From: Leptidea sinapis
Taxonomy: Eukaryota > Arthropoda > Insecta > Lepidoptera > Pieridae
Direction: 5' to 3'
Assembly: GCF_905404315.1 (NCBI RefSeq)
Contig: NC_066312.1
Coordinates: forward strand, 1,847,001-1,911,000
DNA: 64,000 bases
The notes under the pieces: generated by a model
Seen by the model: only the letters and a program-made list of their open reading frames with translations
Database searches by the model: none
What the model was told of the DNA's origin: nothing
Part shown: piece after piece, positions 11,767 through 23,027 of the stretch
Numbering within the stretch: position 1 is the stretch's first letter
Layout: each line of letters begins with the position of its first letter
Translations under genes and position numbers: made by a program

Positions 11767-11768
<2 letters not shown>

Positions 11769-12560
11769 AAAGCTTCAGTCAACTACGCGAAATGGTAGCA
11801 AAACTACATTGATACTACAATATATTTGAATGATCCTTTTGGTTTTGGGAAGATAGTGTCATCATCACGGTATGTTTACACCAGTTAATTATTATTATAA
11901 GGTTTTCATAACACTTGTTTGTGAGTAGGTTGGTACTCGTATATAACTAGGTAGGTATTTATTTAATTTCAATTATTGTAAGTGACGTTTATAACACTTG
12001 ACGTTAATAACACCGACATCTGATTGAGCTAAAATTTTGTACACCTGCATAAATTTGGTGACAATGCAATAATATGATACTATACATATTCTGACGCTGC
12101 AGCCAGGATTATCTCTTCAATAGGCAACTTTTCAACGGTTACAAAATGTTGTATGTTAGTTTAGTTTCGATATCTAATCACGATTTTACTACGAACTGCT
12201 CTTGCAGTGATGATCTTCACATTAAAGGGTAGGTACATGTATATAAATTTAAATTCGTTTTAAAAATAATGAAATTTTTAGGGTTAATTTCACCAATCTT
12301 CACAAAAATTACTTTGATACGTGTAACTTTACCTCTACACGAGGCATCTTTAGGAGCTGTTGACTCGCCAAAAACTGGAACGAGACTTCTCTTAACTTTC
12401 TCTTTCACTATGAAATGCAGCTGTCTCCTCACGAGGCAACGTCTCAACGGCTTGTAACATGAAATTGAAACTTTTAATATTTTTTTAGCTTACATAAAAC
12501 GTAAGACTGACCGTCTTACGTTTGTCGCTTTCTAATCGGTCTGTTTTTTATTGAAAGAAA
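11767..12560. other. Intergenic, with a short family I block and a small hairpin
   Basis: Begins with the right target-site duplication (11767-11777). At 12330-12392 lies family I (CTACACGAGGCAT, then TGTTGACTCGCCAAA), also found near 41803 and 59683. AAACGTAAGAC (12497-12507) pairs with GTCTTACGTTT (12513-12523) around a 5-base loop. No gene seen. Confidence 0.5.
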
Positions 12561-12562
12561 TA

Positions 12563-12589
12563 CAGGGTGGCGCAATAGAACGTGCATAT
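12563..12589 (+). repeat. mariner left terminal inverted repeat
   Basis: Starts CAGGGTGGCGCAATAG and matches the right end in reverse complement with one mismatch at the second base. Confidence 0.9.
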
Positions 12590-12667
12590 TTAAAATATTG
12601 ATTAAAAAATAAATACAAAAGGTATATTTAAAATAAAACTGAGGTATTATTAAGAAATAACTGAAGT

Positions 12668-13824
12668 TTATTTTTTAAAAATAACATCGCCTAAATGATG
12701 ACCCTCTCTACGACGACACTCCTCTAATAGCAAACGGAAGTTATTGAAAACTTTCTTCAGTAATGCTGGTGTAATTGCTGCCATTTCACCACGGATATTC
12801 TCCTTGAGCTGATCGATGTTTTTCGGATTATTGCTGTAGACTTTGTTCTTGAGATATCCCCACAAAAAAAGTCAGGAGGCGTCACGTCTGGACTACGTGG
12901 GGGCCATGGGATATCACCTCTTTTCGAAATCAGTCTGCCAGGGAACATCTGTTTCACAACCGCCATGGAGTCGTTTGATGTTTGACAGGTAGCTCCGTCT
13001 TGTTGAAACCAAGTCCTAGAATTCACTATTCTTGAATTTTCAAGCTCTGGAGCCAAAAAACCTTCCAACATAGCAACATAGCGTTCGGTATTAACAGTGA
13101 TTTTGCCCCCGCGCATTTTCAAAGAAAAACGGTCTAATTTTTCCTCTACCAGAGATTGCTGCCCATACTGTCACTTTAGGACTATGCAGTGGTTTCTGGT
13201 GCTTGAGTTTGGGATTCTCACTGTTCCAGTAACGACAATTTTGACGGTTTACGAACCCATTGATATGGAAGTGGGCCTCATCTGAGAAAAGGATATTGTC
13301 AAAATTGGAAAATCGATTAAGCATTTCATTAGCCAATGCGAGCCTTGCTCCGAAGTCAGACTCTTTCAATTCTTGTGTTAACTGCAGCTTGTAAGGATGC
13401 AGTTAACCAGTGCAGTGTATATCCAAGTTTAAAATTCGTTGCAAACTCGTCTCGATAAATATAAGACACACGATCTCTTGCGAGTAGACATTTGTGGATC
13501 TCCTCGTACAGACTGCATAACTCTCTCAATATTGTCGTCGGTCCTAGATGTTCTTGGACGACCTTTTGCTTGTGGTTTAAACGTTGAACCAGTCTCTTGA
13601 AAATGCTGTACCCATATTTTAATTAAATTAGCACTCGGAGCTTCACTAATTTGCCGTAGTCCATATTCAGAACAATATAAACGCTTAGTAACGATGTATG
13701 AACGAGAGTTCTCGTAAAATGCGCGCACGCAAAATGCGCGACGCTTCCCGTTGAAGTGACTTATAGTGACTAAAACTCCATGAGCCCGCCTACCCAACGA
13801 TGCAGACTCCTCCCGCCCGCGCAC
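12668..13824 (-). pseudogene. mariner transposase (rosa-like), frameshifted
   Basis: Frame pieces at 13824-13429, 13369-13091, 13122-12757 and 12865-12668 together span the protein. The N-terminal helix-turn-helix region contains VRAFYENSRSYIVTKRLY and LIKIWVQHFQETGS. The catalytic core follows with LFSDEAHFHINGFVNRQNCR (first Asp), WFQQDGATCQT (second Asp) and WPPRSPDVTPPDFF (third Asp), then GYLKNKVYSNNPKNIDQLKE. All three catalytic acids are present. At least three frameshifts prevent a complete protein, so mobilisation would need an enzyme from elsewhere. Confidence 0.85.
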
Positions 13825-13852
13825 TTTCTACCCCGCGAAAAAAGATGATGCA

Positions 13853-13879
13853 ATATGCACGTTCTATTGCGCCACCCAG
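13853..13879 (-). repeat. mariner right terminal inverted repeat
   Basis: Read on the minus strand it starts CTGGGTGGCGCAATAG and is followed by TA. Confidence 0.9.
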
Positions 13880-13881
13880 TA

Positions 13882-15299
13882 TTTAACACTATATATCTTT
13901 CAAATACGTAAACTAGACGTCGAGATATAATTATTAATAATACCTTATTAGATTTTGCCTGCTCTTAAGAAGCTTTCCCTCTGTACCGTTTAATTACTCA
14001 TGTGATCTTGTCATTGCGCATGACGTGTTTGTTTTTGTTTTATTTTTGATAGATTAACTTGATAAATATTAAAGTTGGTGTCTACCACTCAAATTTTCCG
14101 AATTATTTCAATAGTGTACAATTCAGGTAACTTTGTAGCAAAAGGAAAAAGGATAGCAACCATGTCTTAAAGCGGAAGAACCCAAAACGTAGTCCCTTTT
14201 TAAGTCATTTTTGATAGATGAAACTAACAAGAGTTTTAATACATTTTATAAAGTAATAATACCTCACCCTTAAAGCTCCACTAACGCTAACATGTTTTTG
14301 TTTTTAGAAATGGACAAAATATGTTAAAATCACGGCTATTCTTAAACCATTTTGCCATTTGTTAAAGCGTCATCTATCGTTGATACTCATTGTAGCTTGA
14401 CGAAATGTGTTAATATAACCTATGTATAACCTAATTCGTAAAGCTTTCAAGAGATCGAACTAAAAGTAAGGTTAAAATTTCACACAATGTTTTCGGATAT
14501 CTGGAGGAATTCGGTTTAAATAGTAGTTAAAACTTAATTAATATCTTTCGCGTAACAATCTGGATTTCATCATAAGCTCCTCCGACTGGGAAAAAGAAGT
14601 GACACACATCGGAAATATTACTAAATTAAATACATTTTTATTCACTACTCAATTGACAAAATAGATGCACAGGATGTGGTAACAGTCAAGAGGAGAACAC
14701 GAAGTTCAATACTTGTGGTATTGTTTGAGATACATTATTTCTTGTTTTTGCGGTGAACCCGCAATGGCCTTACCTCGCCTAGAAGTGTCTCATTAACAGG
14801 AACAGGCTGTGTATCAGCTCAAAGTTGAAACTATAAATGGGAAGAAAGGGTTGCTTTACCTTGGTTAATGATCATATTAGTTTAGTTTGCGCGTTTCAGA
14901 GGCACGGAGAATTTATTTACCATAATTGTTGCACTGCTTGCATTGGCTGAATTGCATTTGGTTATGTTTAAGAAATAAATGCAAACAACTATTCACAAGC
15001 TAGTTAACGCGCCGTACCGCTTGAAATACTCGGAAATAGATAGTGTAGATTGTGGTCTGTGTCGTATTCACTGTTCAGTGTTCTGACGCGTCATAACCCC
15101 CACCACCATTCTGTGGCCGATGATCGCCGTCACGACGGACCTCATCATCGCAACCCGACTCCAGACACTAGAATATGTATGTATACCACACACCCCGACA
15201 CAATAATATAATTCCGGCATTACAATATATATTGTATACTCGCCTACTAGTATATTGTAACCCTATGGTGAATCCTGTACTTTTTAGGGGATGTGTTAT
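13882..15299. other. Intergenic, no gene recognised
   Basis: Apart from the family K block near 13968-14052, I see no repeat or coding signal. Confidence 0.4.
13968..14052. repeat. Family K block, second copy
   Basis: AAGCTTTCCCTCTGTA near 13970 is the reverse complement of 8612-8627. CATTGCGCATGACGTG near 14012 is in the same orientation as 8527. The mixed orientation suggests a rearranged or internally palindromic element. Confidence 0.45.
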
Positions 15300-15541
15300 A
15301 CCCCTAAAAGCATACAGGGAACATGATTAACGGGGGTGGTTGTACCAGGGACACATGAATTGCAAAGGCTATCTGTGACGTATCCAAAACGATCAAAGCT
15401 CACTTCTGACCTTTAAAACAGAGCAGTAGCGGTGCTCAACGAGTACTATGCCGTCACTTACACCACAATTCACATCTTGCATCCTTGTTTCATCGCCGTA
15501 TACTACACGTGTGTAGACACAAACATGTTATAGTCTGTTTT
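15300..15541 (+). repeat. Family F repeat, copy 1
   Basis: Aligns with 40237-40465 in the same orientation. Shared blocks: AGGCTATCTGTGACGTAT (both preceded by TTGCAA), CTGACCTTTAAA, CAGAGCAGTAGCG, CATCTTGCATCCTTGTTTC and AAACATGTTAT. Class unknown; no coding potential. Confidence 0.65.
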
Positions 15542-15545
15542 TTTG

Positions 15546-17140
15546 CGCCAGGGAATGTAATGTATCGAAACGTGTCATACGAAACAAATCGCACATCTTG
15601 TTTTGTTAACATTTAACGTTCATACTCAAGAAAATTCTAAATTAGGTCCTGGGTTATACGGGGTAAGTAGGTACGATTACAAAGTTTAAAACCAATTTTA
15701 ACTATTTTGGTGCTGATCTACTTTTATCTGCCATTTAATTATAGCCACGACCATTAATATAGATAAGTATATACTTTTTTTACTTTACTTTAAACAATTG
15801 AGTGTTAGGGGCGCCCCAATTTTTTGCTCTTTTTTGCCAGGTTGTAAACCCCTGCCCACTGCCCCCCAAAAATTAAAAAATTGTGAAAAATATATTTAAG
15901 CTTAGAGGATACAGGAGGTTTTTAGTTGGTGGGGGGTGTCCTCTTATCCTGTTACAGGACCTATATACTTCAATTAACTCGTCTCGAACAAAAAAGAAAA
16001 AAAAATTGCATGATAAACATCCCTACCTATCACCTTTATTATATATTATCTATTATTACCTATATTTATATCTATAGTAATAATTACTATGTGGTGGTAG
16101 ATATGGCCTTCGCTGAGATCAAATCGCGAAAACAAGTGTACCAGGTTAACATGAATCAGTAGGAGATATATTTAACTTATATCAAGTTAAAATACAATGT
16201 TGCAGCCACACACACAGTCACAACTAAAAAGCGGTCATTACTAACACGAGCACACCTCATTTTTCAATGGACGTAAAACGTAAGTTAAATGTTTTACTCG
16301 TAGATTGCACACACATATGATATTCACGTTTAATGTAAACGCCCATTTAGTTTGTTGTAGTAGTTTTAATTTGTATGCGTAACCTGGTGTGTAATTTGTG
16401 TGCTGGTGTGGATATGTGGTTATATTTCATCTAGATAAAATTGACATTCACATACTTAGTGCATTATGGTTCAAATATCTCTTGTCACCGAGCTTGATTT
16501 AAAAACATTGATGTCTATCTGACCGTCATAAGAGAGACAAACCCTGACCTCGAACGTTATATGCAAAAGGAACCCATTTCTTGCCGGCCGCTGTCTGACC
16601 ATTAAAAGTGAATGTGGTTTAAGCGTGTGCATTGACAGAGTTGTTCAGTAGTCTATAGTGCAATACAACCTATTGATATGCAGACAAAGACAATACATGG
16701 AACGGGATGTGTTATGAATACATCTTACTATATTTCTTGCAGTTATCTCCTACTGCGACCCTTGTAGACGACTCAACACGAGCCTTTCTGAATTATGCGC
16801 TTTAAACATACATCGTAGTCCTGCTGCAAAAATGGAATAAAATACTTTATAAAGCAGTTACAGTTCGTCACCCAAAGATATAACTCAAACATAATGTATC
16901 AACATTCTTACATTGAGCGTACTTGTGGAATTATGTCACCTTTTAAAATTCAATTGATATCTGCTGTGTATAAAGGTTTAATATAAAATAAATCTTATAC
17001 TTATATTTCCATAGTACACTACCTATTACATTAATTAATATCTACCTATCATTACGACCAAGAATACTGGCAGAGTTGCCGCGTTGGATTGGTATAATAA
17101 CCTAGTATTTCCATAAATACTGAAAAAAAAATCTGAAATG
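15546..17140. other. Intergenic with a family J repeat
   Basis: At about 16085-16230 there is a block shared with 38190-38325: AAACAAGTGTACCAGG, AACATGAATC and ACAATGTTGCAGCCA. Frames at 15883-16162 are AT-rich chance frames. Nothing else recognised. Confidence 0.45.
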
Positions 17141-17582
17141 AAATGAAATTTTATTTGCAAGAAAGTACATGTTTACACAATATTATTGATAATCCAATAT
17201 GTTTCGTCAATTGACATGCAAAATATGTTATAAAATTGTCTAAATACCAACATCCTGTACATTTATAAAATAAAAATTTAAGTTATTATATTATAAGACG
17301 TAAGTAATTCAATAATCCATTTAGTAGATAATTTACATATGTTATTATCAAACTAATTAATTATACTAAGTATTATATTATAACTATTAAATTATAGACT
17401 AATACATAATACCTAATAATTCATTTTGTATTGAAAAATTCATTTATGAAGCACTTATTTATTAACCACTGATGCAGTCTTCTTTTAAAAACTTTGAATG
17501 GTAAATCTTTCAATTCATTGGGCAATTCTATTGCAAATAACATCACTGAAGTCGGATAGTGCCCATGTAGCACTCTGTCGAC
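17141..17582 (-). mobile_element. LINE 3' end (CR1/Jockey-like), C-terminal fragment
   Basis: On the minus strand the frame from 17582 reads RVLHGHYPTSVMLFAIELPN, ELKDLPFKVFKRRLHQWLIN, KCFINEFFNTK and a stop near 17420. This is the usual C-terminus of CR1/Jockey-type ORF2. The 3' UTR ends near 17141 with AAATTTCATTTCATTTC repeats, a short-repeat LINE tail. It abuts a maT-like transposase fragment at its 5' side. Confidence 0.65.
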
Positions 17583-18091
17583 TAATTAAGAAGCTTCTTT
17601 AGAGGTTTGATCATAAATACGGTCATTTTGTTTGTTAAAATGTTGCTCTATTGTAAAATGTTTCTCATCCGTAAACAAAATTTTTCTGTCCTCCCTTTGA
17701 GTACGTGCTTCAGTAGCTGTTTCGATTTTACCACCCTATTCTTTTTTAAATTATAAGTAAAGAAATACCGTCACCAGTACGTCTCATAAATGCTGCAAGT
17801 CCTAAGTCATCTTTTAAATATTTTATTTTTTTAATGCCGTCATGGTTCTAGGTGCTAAATCATCTCCTGAGGTAAAATCTTTTGCTCAGGATTTCTTCGA
17901 ATTCTTTCCCTGACTGCTTTGACCACTATTTTCGTACGAACACTAGGTGGACGGCCAGATTTTATTTTGTCACAAAAAGAGGAGGTCTTATTGTACCTAT
18001 TAATAGCCCGGTACACAAACATTTTACTAATACCAAGCGTATGGAGAGTTTTAAAAATTGTATTTGGCTCTAATAATGCTCTGTAATGCAA
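17583..18091 (-). pseudogene. maT-like (Tc1/mariner superfamily) transposase fragment
   Basis: From 18091 the minus strand reads a helix-turn-helix: FKTLHTLGISKMFVYRAINR, then SGRPPSVRTKIVVKAVRERI and RRNPEQKILPQEM. After a frameshift come remnants of the linker and, near 17690-17583, KILFTDEKHFTIEQHFNKQN with the first catalytic Asp. The sequence stops at about 17583 where LINE sequence begins, so the second and third catalytic acids are missing. The RNP..K...E motif and TIEQ.FNKQND block are what I associate with lepidopteran maT elements. Confidence 0.7.
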
Positions 18092-20700
18092 TCACAGCGA
18101 TTCGGTTCTCTTTATCACTCCATTTTAATATCGCAAAATATTATAAAATGTATTGGCGCCAAAATGAGAAAACTTAATGAGCAATCATATAAAAATGACA
18201 GGTTCCAAATTAAAATGTAATATTTAATTTATTTTTAATTGAAACAATATTTATGGCCAGACTATGTATCTTTCAATTTGATTTCATCTGAGCTTCGGAT
18301 GTGTGCTTTGTTTGTTGCGGGAGCACTCTTGTATGATGCTATCGATACTAAAATAGTTTAATTGATAGTGGGTGATTATACCGCCAAAAATCGCAACATG
18401 TCGTTACGTATATTGTATGCGATAGTTGTTAAATTAAAACATTTCACTATTGTAGGTCACATTTTTTTTATAAACTAAATTTTCACTGCATTAATATAAT
18501 TTAAGTTGATATTAATATTATTGCCATCCAAAACTAATTGTAACGTAAATTTATAAGTTTTAGGCTCAAAAAACAGCGAAGATAAACTCTTCTAGAGCTG
18601 GACCACCTGAGATACATACCTAAGCCTAACCTATGGTCCTTAAAGTAAAAAATTCCGTATCTTCGTACTTCGTATTATTTATACACATTCTAAGATACTG
18701 ACAGACGGACGGCTGGACAGAGACTTTGTTCACAGCGGGTTAGACAACAGTTCCCGTGTTACCGTCTGATGCCGAAACTTTATAAAAGAGCTCATGTCAC
18801 GACTTCACGTTGCAATGAATGATTGCAACAGCAACGCGGTGCATCTTTCGTGCATCGGATGACCAGGAACTCATAAAGTAGTGAAGAATACTGTTCCAGA
18901 GCTGGATCAATAACATGAAACCTAGAACTGCGCTGATTGAAATTGAAAGTGCGCAGTGTTTCATATGCAGGCTAACAGTCCATTATCTCTTATGCAAGTT
19001 AACAGTCCATCCGTAACCACGGTCCGTAACCGTACCTATATTAAGTGATCTTATCCTAAATATTCCCGTTCTGGTTGGTCGGTTACATGTTCGTCTGCCT
19101 GGACTTCAAAGCTGCGGTAATAAGAAAACTAGCCGCTAAACTGATGTATAATTATTGTTGAATAAAAAAGTGTTTAATTACTTTATTTAATAAGAGAAAA
19201 TTTTTACAATCTGAATGAGATATTGATGAATTTTATATCGAAGAACATAAAATGAAATTTTCTAATGAATAATATCAATATGAGATTATATATTTCTTTG
19301 TAACATTGTAAAAATAATATAATTATAAGGAAAATTTTGATCTAAGTAGAGAAAATGCCAACGCTGCTCAAAAGCTGATGAGATTATATCGTCAGCGTTT
19401 GCGGGAAAAATAAATAATAACAAATCTAACATTTTTCCTTGTTGCAGCAACACGTGAGTGTTTTATTTAAAATAATGTGATAAATCATTAACTAATACAT
19501 ATATTTATTATATTTATTAATATATAATACGTCGTATAAGTTTAAATTCATTCGCACGTACTATTTTTTATTTTGAGGATAAAATTCCATGCAATATATA
19601 CATTTAGAAAATTTTCAAATACTTTCTTATTTCTTTTATAGTTTTAATAAATAAATGGTCAAATAAAAGAATGAATCTATTTTTAATTGTAAACATAATT
19701 TAAATTTTCGTTAGCGAAAAGATTAGTCCTTTGAGTATCCCACGTTCTTCCTATCTCTATGAATAGAATAGATTTTTAATAACAAATCCATACATAAACT
19801 AGCGGACCCGACAGACGTAGTCCTGTATACACGCCTTAAATTTTAAAAATCGGAGAATATGGAATATTCATCATCGTTGACAGACGAACATACATCCGAT
19901 GGTTGTTGAGTTCGTTAAGTTCATTTTATTTATTTAAGTATTTTTATGTATGTATTTAAGTTGGAATTAGAATTATTACAGTTTGGCTTTGACCGTAATT
20001 TCATTAAAAGCGAAAATGGCGCTAATATTAAGCATGTTATATGAAGTGAACATTAAAACCTACGTCAGGAAGCTTTAAGATATTTAAATTTTGCTCAATA
20101 GAAATCAAGGTGTGTGACTGTGTGCGTCACGTGGGTATATCGCGATGTTCGTTGTGACTACATTATTGTATATTGAATATATCTCTTATCGATCCATGTT
20201 CTCCTGGTACACTTGATTAGAAGATATAACATTCTAATCCTAATCTAATAAGGTGTATTTGCGATTCGTGTTTATTATTTCTTTGTTTGTTTGTTACACT
20301 TTCACGCCATTATTAATCCAACCGATCAACATAAGATTTTGCTCGCAAATTGTCACAGGGATTGGTCGTTTCCAACTGTGTTTGCAACTGCCCGATAGCG
20401 TCCAAGCTCGTTACTGGTTTAAATATACAGAGCTGATTTAGTCTCGAAAATTGGTTGGAGACGTTATGTCTTATCATTGCCGTAGATAACTCAGTCACCC
20501 TTCGACGGACGAACAAGAACGCCACTACATGCGAGGTGATCCCCTCCGCCATATTCCCATCGCCCTTACGGCCCTTATATTTGTGAACCCAACCGTTATA
20601 TCCACATGGATCATTCTCGAATAAGAACACATACCTTGAAAAATTTAAATATGCAATGTTTGAATGTACAATATAAAAAAAAAACAACAGCTGCAGGTCG
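18092..20700. other. Intergenic, two small repeat fragments
   Basis: A fragment of family D begins near 19799 (CTAGCGGACCCGACAGACGT). A family J fragment lies near 20190-20240 on the minus strand (CATGTTCTCCTGGTACACTT). No gene recognised; the frame at 20313-20687 (-) has no family signature. Confidence 0.45.
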
Positions 20701-21185
20701 TTTTGAATATTTTTATTGCGCTTACAATCGTCTTGAATTTTTATTCATTGAACACGTCAGATTAAAAAATGAGACAAGAATACCAAATAAGATTTTATTT
20801 GTTTCTACCCCTGAACTAAGAGTTCTGTATCTGTTGTTAAAACTTAATATTAAGTTATCCATATCTTGATGGTGTATAAGGTCCCAGGTTCCATTCAGTC
20901 GATTGAGACAAAATCTTGCTCTTTCGTTACCAGGTTTGAAGAAACAGTTGCTCAAGCTTTTCTTTGTAACATGTCCCACGCATGTTCAATAAGATTCATG
21001 TCCAGCCCAGACTACTGTTGTACCACCTTGAGAAGAATGCACCTCTTGTGGATGTTCGAAACTGTTTGGTCTACCTGGAGGTAACCAAACTCTTATTCTT
21101 CGTTAAATTCAAACCGAGACTCACCAGCAAAAGTGTACGAGTGACCATTCAAAGTCAGTCCATTCTTATTTTCTTTATTTAACAC

Positions 21186-21760
21186 CAACAAGATTAACAC
21201 TAACAAAAGAATAATAATATTTTTACAATAAATAATAAATTCTACGTGATGGCTTTATTATAAGTGTTACACACATTTATTGACTTAAATTTAATGCAAA
21301 AATTATCTGAATATATACAAATTGAATTAAACATAAATGATTAAGAAATCAATAATATTTTATAATAATTAAAACATGCATCATTTCCCAATTATATAAA
21401 ACAGACTTAAACTTACCAGTAGTTATTAATTATTTGAATAAAATATACTCTTTGCCTATAAATTACAATTTATTTTTTATTTTATGAATATAAATGAAAC
21501 AATTTCCGTTTAAGGGCGCCGTATCTAGTGAAATTACTGGGCAAATGAGACTTAACATCTTATGTCTCAAGGTGACGAGCGCAATTATTGTAGTGCCGCT
21601 CAGAATTTTTGGGTTTTTCAAGAATCCTGAGCGGCACTGTATTGTAATGGGTAGGGATTATAAATTACCATCAGCTGAACGTCCTGCTCGTCTCGCCCCT
21701 TATTTTCATAAAAAAAATGTCGAAATATTGTCTAAAAAAATATCAATATAATTTTTTTTA
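21186..21760 (+). mobile_element. Insertion inside the Tc1-like element, containing a family A copy
   Basis: The gap between the Tc1 blocks is filled by AT-rich DNA and a 5'-truncated family A repeat. Both edges carry a similar run: TTATTTTCTTTATTTAACA at about 21166-21184 and TTATTTTTTTCTTTATTAACA near 21758. They may be the two copies of a target-site duplication, although they are imperfect. Confidence 0.5.
21508..21720 (+). repeat. Family A repeat, 5'-truncated
   Basis: Shares GTGAAATTACTGGGCAAATG, TTTTTGGGTTTTTCAAGAAT and GCTGAACGTCCTGCTCGTCT with the other copies and ends in a short A run after TTTTCAT. Confidence 0.8.
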
Positions 21761-22129
21761 TTTTTTTCTTTATTAACAGAAGTTGTTGTTTCGAAATGTT
21801 CTTCAGCCCACAAAAGTCTGCGTGCACGATTGCCACGCCGTAAAGCTAGAATTCTTAGAGGTCGGCGAGGATTAAGACTGGCTTCATGCAATCTTCACCT
21901 GGGGGTCGGTATGAAGTCTTCCAACTATTTGCTTGGCCGTAATGTTAGGTTCTCTTCTGGCTATATTATTAAGAAAACCAAAAATGCCGTTCTGCGACAT
22001 CTGACAAGATAACGTGTCCATTTATTTATTTATTTAATGAATCACCAACATAAGAAACAGTAGTCACAGTGTTACATTGGATTACTTATAAAATCTAACT
22101 TTTCATACAGTCAAAGATAATCACAGCAT

Positions 22130-22498
22130 CACGGACGAGTAAAAAAAGAAGAACGCCGCGCCGTGATATTAGCAAGTGAAGCACCGTTATGCTAGTATGT
22201 GTGCGGTTACGGGGGATACTAGTTACACAATGTTTTCTCCCTTAAATAATCATATATGGCCACAAATACTTATTAAGTATCGTTTTACACTTTTTCACAA
22301 CGCACGACGACATTTTTAAAATATTTTACTGAGACGCAAACTGATCCGTCACGGACGATGACAATAATTCTCATAATGGCAGCCTATCGGCCTGTAGTAG
22401 TGTAAGTGGGGCTATGTATTTACACGTTAAACGGTTTGTTTTGGTGCTACACTGTTATGTAAGGTGAGACGGAGTCCTTATTTTTTTACTAGTCCATG
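22130..22498. mobile_element. hAT-like MITE, copy 1, with exact 8-bp duplication
   Basis: The element is 369 bp. Its ends are imperfect inverted repeats (CACGGACGAGTAAA... and ...TTTACTAGTCCATG). It is flanked by an exact 8-bp duplication, CACAGCAT, at 22122-22129 and 22499-22506. Length and duplication size fit the hAT superfamily. A second copy lies at 60001-60371. It has no coding capacity. Confidence 0.85.
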
Positions 22499-22603
22499 CA
22501 CAGCATGCTTTGTGTCACAAAAATTATGAGCATGCACCTTTCTCCAACATACTCACAGCTGTAATTATTTCTTCTCTTGTTAGAAGTTTATGTGACATAA
22601 CAA

Positions 22604-22726
22604 GTAAAATAACAGGCATTAACATTAACTTAAAATAAGCAAATAAAGTTAAAACTTAAAACAAGGAAAATAACAGGCATTAACATTAACTTAAAATAAG
22701 CAAATAAAGTTAAAACTTAAAATAAA
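22604..22726. repeat. Two-copy tandem repeat, 61-bp period
   Basis: AAAATAACAGGCATTAACAT and the 40 bases after it are repeated almost exactly 61 bp later. Near identity suggests a recent duplication. Confidence 0.85.
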
Positions 22727-22741
22727 ATTATACAAATTAAT

Positions 22742-22815
22742 AAACTTTACGCTGGTATTAGAATTAACTTTTCAATTGACTATTGAAAGTTAATTCTAAT
22801 ACCAGCGTAAAGTTT
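22742..22815. repeat. Long near-perfect hairpin
   Basis: The 34-base arm at 22742-22775 pairs with 22783-22815; the only irregularity is one extra T. The loop is 7 bases. The arm begins AAACTTTACGCTGGTATTAG. It could be the ends of a collapsed MITE or a foldback element. Confidence 0.9.
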
Positions 22816-23027
22816 TACGCAATCCGGAGCATTTATTCCTTTATTTGTTTTTTTTTTCTTTTCTTTATTTTAAATTTCCTACTCTAAAAAGTTTTGTACT
22901 CCAAAGAGTTTTTGAGGTAGAAAGTTATTAATGAAATAGCCTTAAATAAAGATGATGTGTGTATTATATGGTTAAGCTTGTTTTAACTAATTTATATAAT
23001 ACGAATATAAGCTTGGAAGAATCTGAA

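Larger units (their letters stand above)
12563..13879 (-). mobile_element. mariner-type DNA transposon, both ends present, DD41D spacing
   Basis: The element is 1,317 bp. Its 27-bp terminal inverted repeats (12563-12589 and 13853-13879) match at 26 positions; the core is GGGTGGCGCAATAGAACGTG. It is flanked on both sides by TA (12561-12562 and 13880-13881), the standard mariner duplication. The transposase lies on the minus strand in four overlapping frames and is inactive. Counting from QQDG to the Asp of TPPDFF gives 41 intervening residues, which matches the rosa-type DD41D group. Confidence 0.9.
20722..22012 (-). pseudogene. Tc1-like transposase in two blocks, split by an insertion
   Basis: The upstream (N-terminal) block, 22012-21780 on the minus strand, reads SLNPRRPLRILALRRGNRAR and RLLWAEEHFE, a standard Tc1 linker. 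The downstream block, 21160-20800, contains GESRFELNEE (FSDESRF-like first Asp region), GLDMNLIEHAWDMLQRKA (third acidic residue region), then TWDLIHHQDMDNLILSFNNR and YRTLSSG, the Tc1 C-terminus. Several frameshifts and stops separate these pieces. The two blocks run in the same direction and in protein order, and the gap is explained by inserted sequence at about 21186-21760. The copy is inactive. Confidence 0.75.

Noticed and set aside
20313..20687. 124-residue minus-strand frame
   Set aside because: No recognisable motif; it lies next to the Tc1-like remnant but does not match transposase.
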